In this document: positions 38,654-50,425 of the stretch, piece by piece
How the letters are laid out: each line of letters opens with the position of its first letter
Numbering within the stretch: the first letter of the stretch is position 1
Source: Progne subis subis
Taxonomy: Eukaryota; Chordata; Aves; Passeriformes; Hirundinidae
Reading direction: 5' to 3'
Assembly: GCA_022316685.1 (NCBI GenBank)
Contig: JAKJHU010000141.1
Coordinates: 952,921 to 1,016,920 of the forward strand
DNA length: 64,000 nucleotides
Program-made: the position numbers and the translations under genes
The notes under the pieces: generated by a model
Told to the model about the DNA's origin: nothing
The model's input: only the letters and a program-made list of their open reading frames with translations
The model's database searches: none

Positions 38654-39088
38654 TGAAGCCTTGAGAGGCTGTCTAGGACAAAGGCCAGCCAGTGTTAAAG
38701 GGATAAAGTAGGCATTTATTACAAAGGCCTTTAAAGGATGCACCTTGGGCAGTACAAGAGCCTGGCTGTGGTTACACACAGGATGGACCAGGGGTCAGGA
38801 GTTTTCACGCTTTTGTAAGTTTTGGTCCATTTACATATTGGGGTTAATTGTCCAATTACAGCTTCAGGTAATGAAGTCCCATCCTCCCAGTTTGCTCTCC
38901 TCAATGTTGTTTGCAGCTTTTTGGGCCTGAAGCTGCAGCGATGTCTCTGTTTCTGGGGCTGGAAAAGGGATTGTTTTGTGTGACTGAACTGTGAGGAGAA
39001 CTTGCTCACAGTTTGTATGAAGTTCAGAGTCACACACTAATGCAGTACAGAATCTGAAAATACAAAATGCTAAAACTTTAAGGCATCG
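38654..39088 (-). mobile_element. LTR of the older family (copy C)
   Basis: A 435-bp minus-strand copy with ends TGAAGCC and GGCATCG, both one base off the family consensus. It contains AATAAATGCCTACTTTATC on the minus strand near 38722-38704 and the shared TTGTACTGCCCAAGGTGCAT block. No clear target-site duplication and no internal viral sequence. It lies about 200 bp from copy B. Confidence 0.72.
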
Positions 39089-40056
39089 GTAGACAGGGAG
39101 AACTTCTCCCTGAAGCCATCTCACCCTGCAGAAGTTCAGCTCGGAGCCCCAGAACTTGAAATAAAGCTATTTAGAAGGCAGAGTGTCCCACAGTGTTTCC
39201 ATACTGTAACCTTTGCTTTAAAGATTACAAATACACGGGGTTCTACCTATGTAGGTCCTCAGGAGGTGTTTTAGAAATCCCTGTGTGCCTCAGCAGCTGC
39301 TTGGGTCAGGGCTTTGCACGTCAGGCTGTGTTTGGAACCCGCTTCCTTCCTGTGCTCAGGGGCTCACCTGTGTGCCACACCCAGCTTTCCAGAGCCTGGC
39401 AGGAATTACAGGAGAAGAAAACCACGTTTGGTTTAGTTCGAGGCAGGGTTTGCAGAGCTGGCTCTCCTTGCTGGGGAAAGGGGGCTGGAGATGCCAGTGC
39501 TGACCTTGCACTCGCAGGGTTTAATTGTTTCTCCGTCCTGTCAGACCCAGATTCTGTCTCTCTGGCGTGAAGGACTGCAGCTCTGCAGACAAGAAACGCC
39601 AGTTCATTGATGTTTAAACAATGGTCTTTCAGCGTGCTCCTCATTTGCATGAGACTTCGGGCAGATAAGCTTTTCTTTTGATGCAGCTAAATGAGTTTTC
39701 TCATTGCTGTATTTACCTCTAAATGCCAGTACAGATGCAAAGCACCGATTATCAATAGTTTATTGTAGGTACATGATATCTGTGCCGGAGGAACAATAGC
39801 AAAATAGCTGGGGAATATTTGCTGCCATGAAAAATAAAACTACCATTCATTGGTGCTGCCTGTATTTTTAGGATAAAACAGATTGGAACCGTCTCCTGAA
39901 AAGAGTAAAACATGTACAAAAGCTTTCTTTACTTGCTCTTCTACCTCTTAATTCTTACTCTACTACCCTACTCCTGGGACACTGACAGAGCTCAGCCTGC
40001 AGCCTCTGTTGGGCTTGGTCTGGGATGACATTGACCGAGTGCGCTGAGTGGATGTC
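39089..40056. other. Intergenic, no gene seen
   Basis: Unique sequence between the older LTR pair and the younger LTR cluster, with short frames only. Confidence 0.5.
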
Positions 40057-40062
40057 TCACGG

Positions 40063-40449
40063 TGTTACCCTGGTTTTTCTGAGTTTTTTAAAGCCTTTTG
40101 AATTTCATAAATGGTGTCAGATCTTTTAGTTACTGTAGAATATTAGAGCAGTTTTCTACCTTTCCCATAGATGTAACATAAACAAATCCTTTGTTTTTCA
40201 TTCTCTGTCCTTTGTTTGCATATTTCTAACCTGAAAACAATCTGTAACTGACAATTGGTCTGGCCACTGAGGCTGAGGGGTGGAAACCCCAAAAAGCCAA
40301 TCTTCTGCTAGACCCACAAATGTATAAAAAAGAAGAAATAAAACAAAGAGGCTCTCTTCTCTCTGCTGTCTCAGCTGTGAGCTGGATCCGGAAGGACCTC
40401 TGTGAAAATCTCTTGTCTGCGTGTGACTGCTTTGTGTGTCTCGGTGACA
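40063..40449 (+). mobile_element. Solo LTR, family 1 (copy 2)
   Basis: A 387-bp LTR with TGTTACCC and GGTGACA ends, flanked by an exact 6-bp duplication TCACGG (40057-40062 and 40450-40455). It has a TATAAAA motif at 40323 followed by AATAAA near 40337. There is no internal viral sequence. The intact duplication shows that both flanks belong to the same insertion. Confidence 0.93.
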
Positions 40450-40498
40450 TCACGGAATACAACTTCTGCAATGGTCTCGTTGTTGGGATTGCTAAGCT

Positions 40499-40741
40499 TT
40501 AAAGATGAGCTGTTTGGGTGTCTTTTACAAATGCTTCCCCAGTGTCACCCGACTTCACTGTCACTGCCTTCAGGGTGACAGAAGCGATCTGTGTTTGAAA
40601 GGAAACATCCTGCACTTCCAGCTTGAATGTGACATGATCCCCCGGGATGGCTTTGATGGGATTCTCCCTCCTATCACATAGAATTCCATCAGGAGAGTCC
40701 TCCAAGCCAATGTTACACTCCGTTTGAAGAGAGGCTGGCGA
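40499..40741 (-). pseudogene. Unidentified minus-strand ORF or exon-like fragment
   Basis: A minus-strand frame is open from 40741 to a TAA at 40501-40499. It contains a segment beginning TECNIGLEDSPDGILCDRREN and later SVTLKAVTVKSGDTG, with alternating hydrophobic and polar residues like beta strands. It reads more like real protein than the other frames nearby, yet I cannot assign a family. No convincing start codon exists: the first possibility is TTG at 40705. A CAG at about 40736 could be a splice acceptor but lacks a pyrimidine tract. It lies between two solo LTRs, so it might be an exon remnant or a retrocopy fragment. It could also be chance. Confidence 0.25.
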
Positions 40742-41488
40742 TCACGTATTCAGTTACTGCATAAAACAAAATTATCAAGAAGTTATTCAATTCTTGGTCA
40801 CAAGTCTCCTAACTACAATGCAGCCCACAGGACAACCTTGGAAAGAGGGGAAATTGGGTGTTTTGTTGTTCCGTTTGTCACGCCCTTGGCTCACAGACCA
40901 TGTATCACTCATAGCTCGGTCAGTAAAAGTGTACTGAGAACCTCAGAGGGGCTTCTGCACATCCCCTGGGCACAGGAGGGGCATGAGGCAGGCATGGCCA
41001 TGGATTTCTGCAAGCCTTGCACTTGGACTTTGAGGGAAAACGCTGCCCTTGAGCTGCCACCAGAAGCTGGAACTCTCTGGCTCTGGCAGAGTTCACCCAA
41101 AATACACAGGGGGTGTGCTGGGGTGGGGTGCTTCACTTCCTGCTGCCAGGGAATTTCCTTTCAGCAGGGAAAGATTTATTAATTGCGGTGGTTTTGTTGT
41201 AGAAGAGGGGGGATTGAGCCAGAAGAGATCTAGTGCAGAAGTTATTTTTCTTTTGGATGACTGTTGTGGGGTTTGTTGTATCTGGATGTGTTTGGAGTAT
41301 CTCGAGTTCATTGAGCTGCACAGTTTCCAGATCCTCGGCACAGAAAATGGCCTCTTCTCTTCCAGCCTGCTTCCTGATGGTCCCTCAGAGGGTGCAGAGG
41401 CTCCCAGGTTTCAGAAATACCCAAAGCTAAAGTCACCTGCTGAGCTTGAGGGCACCTGCCAGGGGTGTGGGGCTGCCATGCCCTGGCT

Positions 41489-41877
41489 TGTCGCTGAGAC
41501 ACACAAAGCAATCACGCACAGACATAAATAATTCGCAGGCAGAGGTTCTTCCAGCTTCTCCTCAGCGAGCGGAGAGCGAAGGAAGCACCTCTTTGTTTTT
41601 TCTTTACTTTTTTATACATTTGTGGATCTGGCAGAAGATTGGCTTTTTGGGGTTTCCACCCCTCAGCCTCAGTGGCCAGACCAATTGTCAGTTACAGTTG
41701 TTTTCAGGTTAGAAATGTGCAAACAAAGGACAGAGAATGAAAAACAAAGGGTTTGTTTATGTTACATCTGTGGGAAAGGTAGAAAACTGCTCTAATATTG
41801 TACAGTAACCAAAGGATCTGACTCCATTATGAATTTCAAGAAGGCTAATAAGAAAGCTCAGAAAAACCACGGTAACA
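41489..41877 (-). mobile_element. Solo LTR, family 1 (copy 3)
   Basis: A 389-bp minus-strand LTR flanked by an exact 6-bp duplication CTGGCT (41483-41488 and 41878-41883). On the minus strand it starts TGTTACCGTGG and ends AGCGACA. A TATA-like and an AATAAA-like region are recognisable but more diverged than in copies 2 and 5. No internal viral sequence. Confidence 0.92.
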
Positions 41878-41921
41878 CTGGCTCAGCACGGGCTGGGGGT
41901 GTGAGCCAGTGGCAGGTCCCA

Positions 41922-42308
41922 TGTCACCGAGGACACACAAAGCAGTCACACGCAGACAAGAGATTTTCACAGAGGTCCTTCCGATCCAGCTCCCAGCTGA
42001 GAGAGTAGGAGAGAAGAGACCCCTTTGTTTATTTCTTACTTTTTATACGTTTGTGGGTCTAGCAGAAGATTGGCTTTTTGGGGTTTCCACCCCTCAGCCT
42101 CAGTGGCCAGACCAATTGTCAGTTACAATTGTTTTCCGGTTAGAAATATGCAAACAAAGGACAGAGAATGAAAAACAAAGGATTTGGTTATGTTACATCT
42201 GTGGGAAAAGGTAGAAAACTGCTCTAATATTGTACAGTAACTAAAAGATCTGACTCCATTTATGAAATTCAAAAAGGCCTTAAAAAACTCAGAAAAACCA
42301 GGGTAACA
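41922..42308 (-). mobile_element. Solo LTR, family 1 (copy 4)
   Basis: A 387-bp minus-strand LTR flanked by an exact 6-bp duplication GTCCCA (41916-41921 and 42309-42314). It starts only 44 bp after copy 3 in the same orientation. The two have different duplications, so they are independent insertions and not the two ends of one provirus. Confidence 0.93.
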
Positions 42309-42729
42309 GTCCCATCCAGGGGACTCTGCTGCTCTGGGCACACCGAGGTGGCCTCAGAGCCCAGCTTCTCCTTCCACCCTCTCTGTTGCCATTCCTGGTT
42401 CTTTCCTGGTCCAAGGTCATGGGAGACGTTTTTGAAGTCTCACTCTGAAATTTATTTTCCTTGTCTATTACAGACCCACGGGATGTGAGCCCTCTCTAAC
42501 AAGTGGAAAAAGTGAGTTAAAATGGTGTCTATTCAAGGCTATTTAAGTCTCATTTATCCAATAAACAGTTGACATCTATATTTTTTATGTTTCTAACCCA
42601 ACTTGTGATCACCCGAAACCCGCAATGTGGATTTCTTTCACCCAGTTACAGAAAACCACCCAGGTTCGTGAAGAAGAAGGAAGAAGAAGGTGTAAAAAGA
42701 CAAATAATCCACACCCAAAGTTCTCCATC

Positions 42730-43122
42730 TGTTACCCTGGTTTTTCTGAGTTTTTTTATTTAGCCTTTTAAATTTCATAATGGAGTCAGATCTTTTAGTT
42801 ACTGTACAATATTAGAGCAGTTTTCTACCTTTTCCCACAGATGTAACATAAACAAATCCTTTGTTTTTCATTCTCTGTCCTTTGTTTGCGTATTTCTAAC
42901 CTGAAAAACAACTGTAACTGACAATTGGTCTGGCCACTGAGGCTGAGGGGTGGAAACCCCAAAAAGCCAATCTTCTGCCAGACCCACAAATGTATAAAAA
43001 GTAAAGAATAAACAAAGGGGTCTCTTGTCTCCACTCTCTCAGCTGTGAGCTGGGATCAGAAGAACCTCTGCTTTGCAAAAATCTCTTGTCTGCGTGTGAC
43101 TGCTTTGTGTGTCTCGGTGACA
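42730..43122 (+). mobile_element. Solo LTR, family 1 (copy 5)
   Basis: A 393-bp plus-strand LTR flanked by an exact 6-bp duplication TCCATC (42724-42729 and 43123-43128). It carries TATAAAA near 42993 and AATAAA at 43007-43012, and ends CGGTGACA. It is very similar to copy 2 by eye. Confidence 0.93.
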
Positions 43123-43128
43123 TCCATC

Positions 43129-46100
43129 TTGGCTCCCATATATCCCAAATGTAAGTTTTCACCCTGTGAGATCACTCACACCACACACCCACAGGCTCCC
43201 GTGCTATCACACAACCTCAGAATCCTGTTCCACGGCCTCAGGTCAAATGTGGTGCTGGCCTGAGGGTCACCACCCCCCGGCTCAGAAAGCCTGGAATTTT
43301 CAGTCTCCAGGGTTCCAACACCTCTCCTCCTTCCTCACACTGAAAACTTTGTCCCTGCTCCTCCCTGGAGGTTCCAGTGGCTCAGACTGTGAAGGGTTCA
43401 GTCCCTCAGCCTCAAGATCTGAGCAGATGTTCCCCTGCAGATGTTTCCAGGGCTTGCAGAGGGGGAGCAGCTCTGGAGGTGACCCTCCACCCTTCTCTCC
43501 CCAGCGGCTGGGCTGACTTTGGCTCTCCAGCACCGCTATTTAAAAGACTTTCAGATGTGTGTGGTCCCTATAAAAATAAATCTCCAAAGGAAACAAATGT
43601 TATGTGGTGAAAGTCTGCCAAGTCCTCATTGCTCATTAGCTCGTAGCATTATGTAGGAGGAACTTAACCCGATAGCCTGATGTAGGATAACTCTTTGATG
43701 AGCTCTCAGCTCTTTTGAAGATTCACATTTAAAGGATGTTGCTCTACAGGGTCAAGATTGAGCCATTGACTTCATGGGATTTCAGCTGTGAGTGCCTTGA
43801 CACACTTTGTTGCGTGTCGAGACCCCTGAAATAATAATTTGGCGTTTCAGAGAGTTTTGGGGTTTAAATTACATCAAGCAGAGCTTTGACAGCAGTGATC
43901 AGGTTTGACAATTTCCTAACAGCCCAGAACAACAGAGGATAAAATAAGAAAAGTAACTAAACACGCGTTTATAAATAGACTGACTCGAGGATGTTGATCT
44001 AAGACTTCCTTCAAACCAGAGATCGCTTGATTTTTCCGTGATTCCGTGGCACAGCCAGACCCTGTCTGCTTACATCCCGCTCAGAGAATGCGCTGTGCTA
44101 TCAGAGGCAACTTTTATACAAGTCAGGAAGTTGCACAGCAAAGCAATTGGGCATTAACACAGAGTATTTGAGACTGCAGCTCCCAGTGACGCCAGAAACT
44201 GGGTTTTCTAGGTGTGCATGAAGAATTTAGCACACAGCATCCACACAACCCCTGTCACCTGCAGTCTCTCCCTTTCCAAAGCGTCACGGTTGCTCAGCAA
44301 TGTCAACAAATGTGTGTTTATATGGATTTAGTTACACAGGCAAAAGTCTAAATATTACCTTCCTGGAGGAAAGATGATTCACCTGATTTAAAGCAGATAA
44401 TTTAACCTGAAGGGCTAAATTTATCTTTCCTTTGCAGCTAGATGGAATTATTGATGGGAAGTAGAATTTTCTTTCCAGTTCTCGATCACTCACGCTGCCT
44501 AAAACTGTTTAGATTATGATGTCTCAGGGGGTGAGTCTCTTCTGATGTAAATATGTTTTGACTGGCATTAACTCCTTAAGGCCAGGGAAGAAGCTCTGAA
44601 GAAGAAATGAAGTCAGGAGCAGGCCCTTGCTTTCCTCAAGAAGCTGCTCTTTATTTCTGTGCCGGTGTCTGTGGTTTGAGGTGACTCTGTTCTCACTTGG
44701 AGAGAGGCAGATATGGTGTGATTTCACTGAGCACATGTGAAACCATTCTGGCTCCAGGGCTCCCCACCTCTGATGGTGCCCTGGCTGGAGAGATCCTCCT
44801 GGTCTTGTGGCAGGATTAAGGGAGGATGCTGGAGGTGTTTTGGGCACTGTTTAGGAGGAACTCGAGGTTTTACCCAAGATGAACTTTACCATGATTTGGT
44901 ATAGAAGACTTATCCTGCGGTCAGGGACAAATTCCAGTTCTCTTGTTGGAGTAATTCTTTTAAAATGCTTTTCAAAGGAAGTGCCTGTGCTCCAAAAAGC
45001 TCCTGTCCCTGTCCATCCACACTCATCTCACAGCAAGTACGGGCTCGAATTCAGAAAGAAGAGCCATCTGTCAATGATGCTTGACACCCTTTGCTGTCCT
45101 CAGGACTTCCCCTACGAGTCAGATTTGGGAGATTAACACATTGTGGTGCAGTTCCACCTGGGTCTACATCGTCCTGCCTGGTTACTTTGGTGTAGTGCCT
45201 GGATCCTTCGCCATCATCCCAAAAAATCTTCCTCTTCTCTGTCAAAGCTGTGTGTGCTGCTGAAGGCTCAATGAAGACTCTCCTTTTCTCTATTCTTGCT
45301 GCTGCTGCACTTGGCACATGCTGAACGATTTATATTTTTGGCAAATCTTTAAAGCATGGGCAGATCTGTGTTAAAGGAAAGAATTGTTAATTCTGGACAG
45401 ATTAAGCTCACGGTGATGATCAGCCAGGAATTATCTAACTCAGGATAGGATCTAATGGGAAGGACAAACTTTGAAGTCCCATAGACCTCTTGCAACTGCA
45501 TCCAGAGGGTACTGAAATACACCCTGGAGAGGACAGACCCTGTTCTTCTCCATGGTCTTCTCCAGGGCTAATTCCTGAGGGAGGAGAGCAGATCTGTCTC
45601 CTCTGCAGTGATCTGCCCATGCACACGAGGGAGCAGCCAAAAGCTCCAGCAGAGGATGCACGGGAGCCTTTGAATAAAAGGGTGCTTTCAGGGAATAAGA
45701 AACTTTTTACAAATGACATGTGTGAAAGTTGCTGGCAAACAGAGACGAGTGAGTTTGTGTCAGTGTTGCCTGGACTATGATGCACGGGGCAGACAAAGCT
45801 GGAATAAATACGAACTTCTTCTGTGTAAATGTGATACCGCTGTGATGTGCCAGAATGACAACATCTGATGTTTTCACTCGAAACAGACGCAGCGTTGTTA
45901 GGGAAGATTTCCTTCTACAGATGGGAGAACTCTCCCGTTTCCAAATCCCATTCTTTTCTAAAGTGAAGATGAGGCCAGCACCAGTGGGGTTAGGGGCAGG
46001 GTTAGTGGTGCTGCAGCATGGAAATCTCCACCCAGAAAGCAGGTGAAAGATTTTGCTGTCAAACTGAAAGAGCCCAGCACAATTTTTTAACAGCTGGGTC

Positions 46101-46599
46101 CTCCTGTAGTGGAATAAGAAAATAAACTTCTCTTACGGTGGGATATGAGGCAGGCTGGATCTGCTGGGTTTAGCTCGTGTTGAATGACTCCATCCCGAAG
46201 CCCCTGGGGATTTGACTGAACTGGGATTCAGCGCTCTGGCTTTGGCTTGTGTCCAATGTTAACAGAGAAAAAGCATTCAGGGGCACCTCATGCAGAACCA
46301 CCAAGTGAATTCTCCCTTTCTGCTCGCCAGAGTAAACCCCAGATGCCGTGTAAAACCAGCACAGGAGCAGGGCTGTGCCCAGTCCCACTGGTCAGAGATT
46401 TCCTCAGTTGCCCTTCTAACGCACAGGAGTCTTGTGCCAGCACTGTGCCACACTGTGGGATTGTGACTGTGACCCCCTGTACTGCTAATCCTGTGGGATT
46501 GGGGCAATTATCCTAAGCTTTTTCCTTTTTTCTTTGGGGTCAGATGATTTCTTGGCACAACTGGATTCGAGGAGAAATTTGCATCCTTCCAGACATCCC
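43129..46599. other. Intergenic, no gene seen
   Basis: Unique sequence. Frames of up to 116 codons occur without recognisable motifs. Upstream DCX regulatory elements could lie here, but none can be named from the sequence alone. Confidence 0.5.
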
Positions 46600-47750
46600 C
46601 CCCAAACGTGCCCCTCTAAACCTTTTGTTTACTCCTCTGTTGACCTATCCAGAGCTGGGATCAGCGCCCCGTTTTCCCCTCGAGCACAGAGCGTGAGCAG
46701 ACGACTGATGGTGAGAGCGAGAATCACCGAGGCAAAGTTACCGCGAAGGGCTGGAACAAGGCACTAGGACCTAGGAGGCGTCTCATCCACCCTGGCAGGA
46801 ATTTCTTGCTTGGAGCTCAGACAACAAAGGCAGAGTGAGCCTGGTTTTCTTTCTCTCAGCATCTCCACCCTGCGCACTGAAAACCGGTGAGTAGAGCTTT
46901 CCCGAGTGACCTGCATGCAGAAAAGTCACAGAAAGGGGCAATGCTTTTCTCGGTGCCTCACAGCATCTGCAGCTCATTTTAATATCAAAACCCCCCGCAT
47001 CCTCCGATTCATTCCCGAACTTGCTTGGATGTTTCATTGTTCAGTGCATGACACCAGACTGAATCCAGCCCAGCTAGCATCGTGGGGGGAACGTTCATAA
47101 CTTGGGGTTTCTGTGCGGATCGCCTGCATTTTCCTCTGCCTCGCTGCAGCCTGGGGACGATGATTTTTTATTTTTTATTTTATTTTATTTATTTATTTTT
47201 CCAGCATGGGTCACGCTGACATTGTAAAATACAGGGAAGGAGCTTCAGTCTGGCGAGCGTGAAGGGCGGGGATGAGAGAGCAACAGCTTTTCCTGGGTTT
47301 ATACCTGCCTGCCAAGGGCTGTAAATCCCTTTTCGAGCCCCGTGTTAACACGAGAGCGACATCCGTGGGGTGCATGTGCCTGGTGGTGCCGGGGGGAGCG
47401 GAAGGGTCTCTACCGCAGGGTCGGGGGGCTCCTGCTCCTTTTGTGCGGGGGTTTGGTGCGGCAGAAAGGCTGTTCTCGAGCACGGAGACAGTGCAAAATT
47501 CCTGCTCGCTGGGTGTCAGCTCCAGCCTCGGCTTTTCCGTGCTGGAAGCCCCCGTGCTCAGAACAATGAAAGGTGAGGAGCAGGGCCGGCGTGTCCCTGG
47601 GGCACGGGCACTTCCAGCTATTAAATCACTTAGGGCTGGAAGCGGGGGGTGGAAAGAGCCCCTTTATTTTCTCCTCCTCATTAAACGGGAGCAAAAAAAT
47701 GCAATTCAGGGGAGGCTCGGGCTGAAAAGAGCTTGCCGAAGGCGCGTTTC
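46600..47750 (+). promoter_or_regulatory. Candidate DCX promoter and 5' UTR exon region
   Basis: CpG density rises here, especially at 46660-46760 and 47250-47600. Two strong plus-strand splice donors are visible: CCG|GTGAGT with the exon ending at 46886, and AAAG|GTGAGG with the exon ending near 47572. Either could close a non-coding DCX first exon that splices to the acceptor at 48427. In mammals DCX has several alternative 5' UTR exons, so more than one may be used. No TATA box or start site could be fixed. Confidence 0.4.
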
Positions 47751-48382
47751 AATGACAGATTTTTCTTTGCAGTCATTTCTTCCTGGAGATGTAGGCTGGT
47801 CCTGGGAATTGATTGATGGGCTAGGAGGGGGCTGCGGATAGGGGGAAGGGTGGGCTGGATCTCATTGCTAACCCTTATTGAACAGGCTGTCACAAAGAAA
47901 CTGCTTATTCCCCTGCGACCATTCTTTCATAAACGCCAGTTTATTCTAATGTTAAACATTCAGATGCTCTGGGTCCTTCCGTGATTCGGCAGACTGAAAG
48001 GCTGACTTACTGGGATCTCCTTGTTTTCTGTTGCCAAAGGAAACCTCACAGGGCTCAGAGGTTTAATTCATTGCCAACTGGTGTTTGGACGAGTGCTTTT
48101 GGGGCTGAGTTGTGGTTGCCGCGTATCCCTTTGGCCCCAAGTCCCGATCTGCTGCACTTTGAAAACTCCCAGGTGCAGGAGCAGGCAGCTCTCTAGAAAC
48201 GAGCTCCCTGCCCCCAGTAGTTGGATCCCTTTCAAAACGCGAGGACCCCTCCTACTCTCAGTCCCCAGAATCGATACAAATCTGGGTCAGGGGAGGGGGC
48301 GCTTCCCAAATGCATCCGTCCTGCTCCACACACAGCCTTAGTGTCGTTTTGCTCTCCGGGTTGTGGCTCTGCTGGGCTCTAA

Positions 48383-49285
<903 letters not shown>

Positions 49286-49366
49286 GAGCGGGTGGAGAGT
49301 GGGTGTCACCCCCCGGGGTGCCCAGAGCGCCCGCTCGGTGTGGCCGGAGGGTGTGTCCGGCCTGGC

Positions 49367-49462
49367 TGTGTCCGTGTGTCCAGCCCGTGTGTCCAGCTGT
49401 GGCTGTGCCCGTGTGTCCAGCCCGTGTGTCCAGCTGTGGCTGTGCCCGTGTGTCCGGCCCCT
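49367..49462 (+). repeat. 37-bp tandem repeat, two and a half copies
   Basis: The block TGTGTCCAGCCCGTGTGTCC followed by AGCTGTGGCTGTGCCCG repeats in tandem, itself built of shorter GTGTGTCC units. Confidence 0.85.
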
Positions 49463-49597
49463 GGGTGTCCCCACGGCTGTCCGGGCTGGCTCAGGGTCAC
49501 CCCGGCCGGGTGCAGCGCGTTCCCCAGTGGGGTGGGTGGGGATGAATGGGAAAGGAAGAGGGGCTGATTCCTGTAGTGTGTGCTGGGGTGGGAAGGG

Positions 49598-50425
49598 TTT
49601 GTGCTCTCTCACAGGGGGTTTTTGGGGTTCAGTGCACACGGTGTGTGTGCTGGGTTTGTGCTCTCACAGGGGTTTTTGGGGTTCAGTGCACACGGTGTGT
49701 GTGCTGGGTTTGTGCTCTCTGATGGGGTTTTTGGGGTTCAGTGCACACGGTGTGTGTGCTGGGTTTGTGCTCTCACAGGGGGTTTTTGGGGTTCAGAGCA
49801 CACGGTGTGTGTGCTGGGTTTGTGCTCTCTGATGGGGTTTTTGGGGTTCAGTGCACACGGTGTGTGTGCTGGGTTTGTGCTCTCTCACAGGGGGTTTTTT
49901 GGGGTTCAGTGCACACGGTGTGTGTGCTGGGTTTGTGCTCTCTCACAGGGGGTTTTTGGGGTTCAGTGCACACGGTGTGTGTGCTGGGTTTGTGCTCTCT
50001 GATGGGGTTTTTGGGGTTCAGTGCACACGGTGTGTGTGCTGGGTTTGTGCTCTCTGATGGGGTTTTTGGGGTTCAGAGCACACGGTGTGTGTGCTGGGTT
50101 TGTGCTCTCTGATGGGGTTTTTGGGGTTCAGTGCACACGGTGTGTGTGCTGGGTTTGTGCTCTCTCACAGGGGGTTTTTGGGGTTCAGTGCACAGGGTGT
50201 GTGTGCTGGGTTTGTGCTCTCTCACAGGGGTTTTTGGGGTTCAGTGCACACAGTGTGTGTGCTGGGTTTGTGCTCTCTGATGGGGTTTTTGGGGTTCAGT
50301 GCACACGGTGTGTGTGCTGGGTTTGTGCTCTCTGATGGGGTTTTTGGGGTTCAGTGCACACGGTGTGTGTGCTGGGTTTGTGCTCTCACAGGGGGTTTTT
50401 GGGGTTCAGTGCACACGGTGTGTGC
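49598..50425 (+). repeat. Minisatellite, about 15 units of 54-58 bp
   Basis: Fifteen occurrences of GGGTTTGTGCTCT mark the units. Each reads through TTTTTGGGGTTCAGTGCACA then CGGTGTGTGTGCTG. Two main unit types differ at the segment after TGTGCTCTC: TGATGGGG or TCACAGGGGG. The region gives Cys- and Val-rich frames in all forward phases, which are artefacts. Confidence 0.93.

Noticed and set aside
41489..42308. Copies 3 and 4 as the two LTRs of one provirus
   Set aside because: They have different exact target-site duplications and only 44 bp between them, so they are separate insertions.
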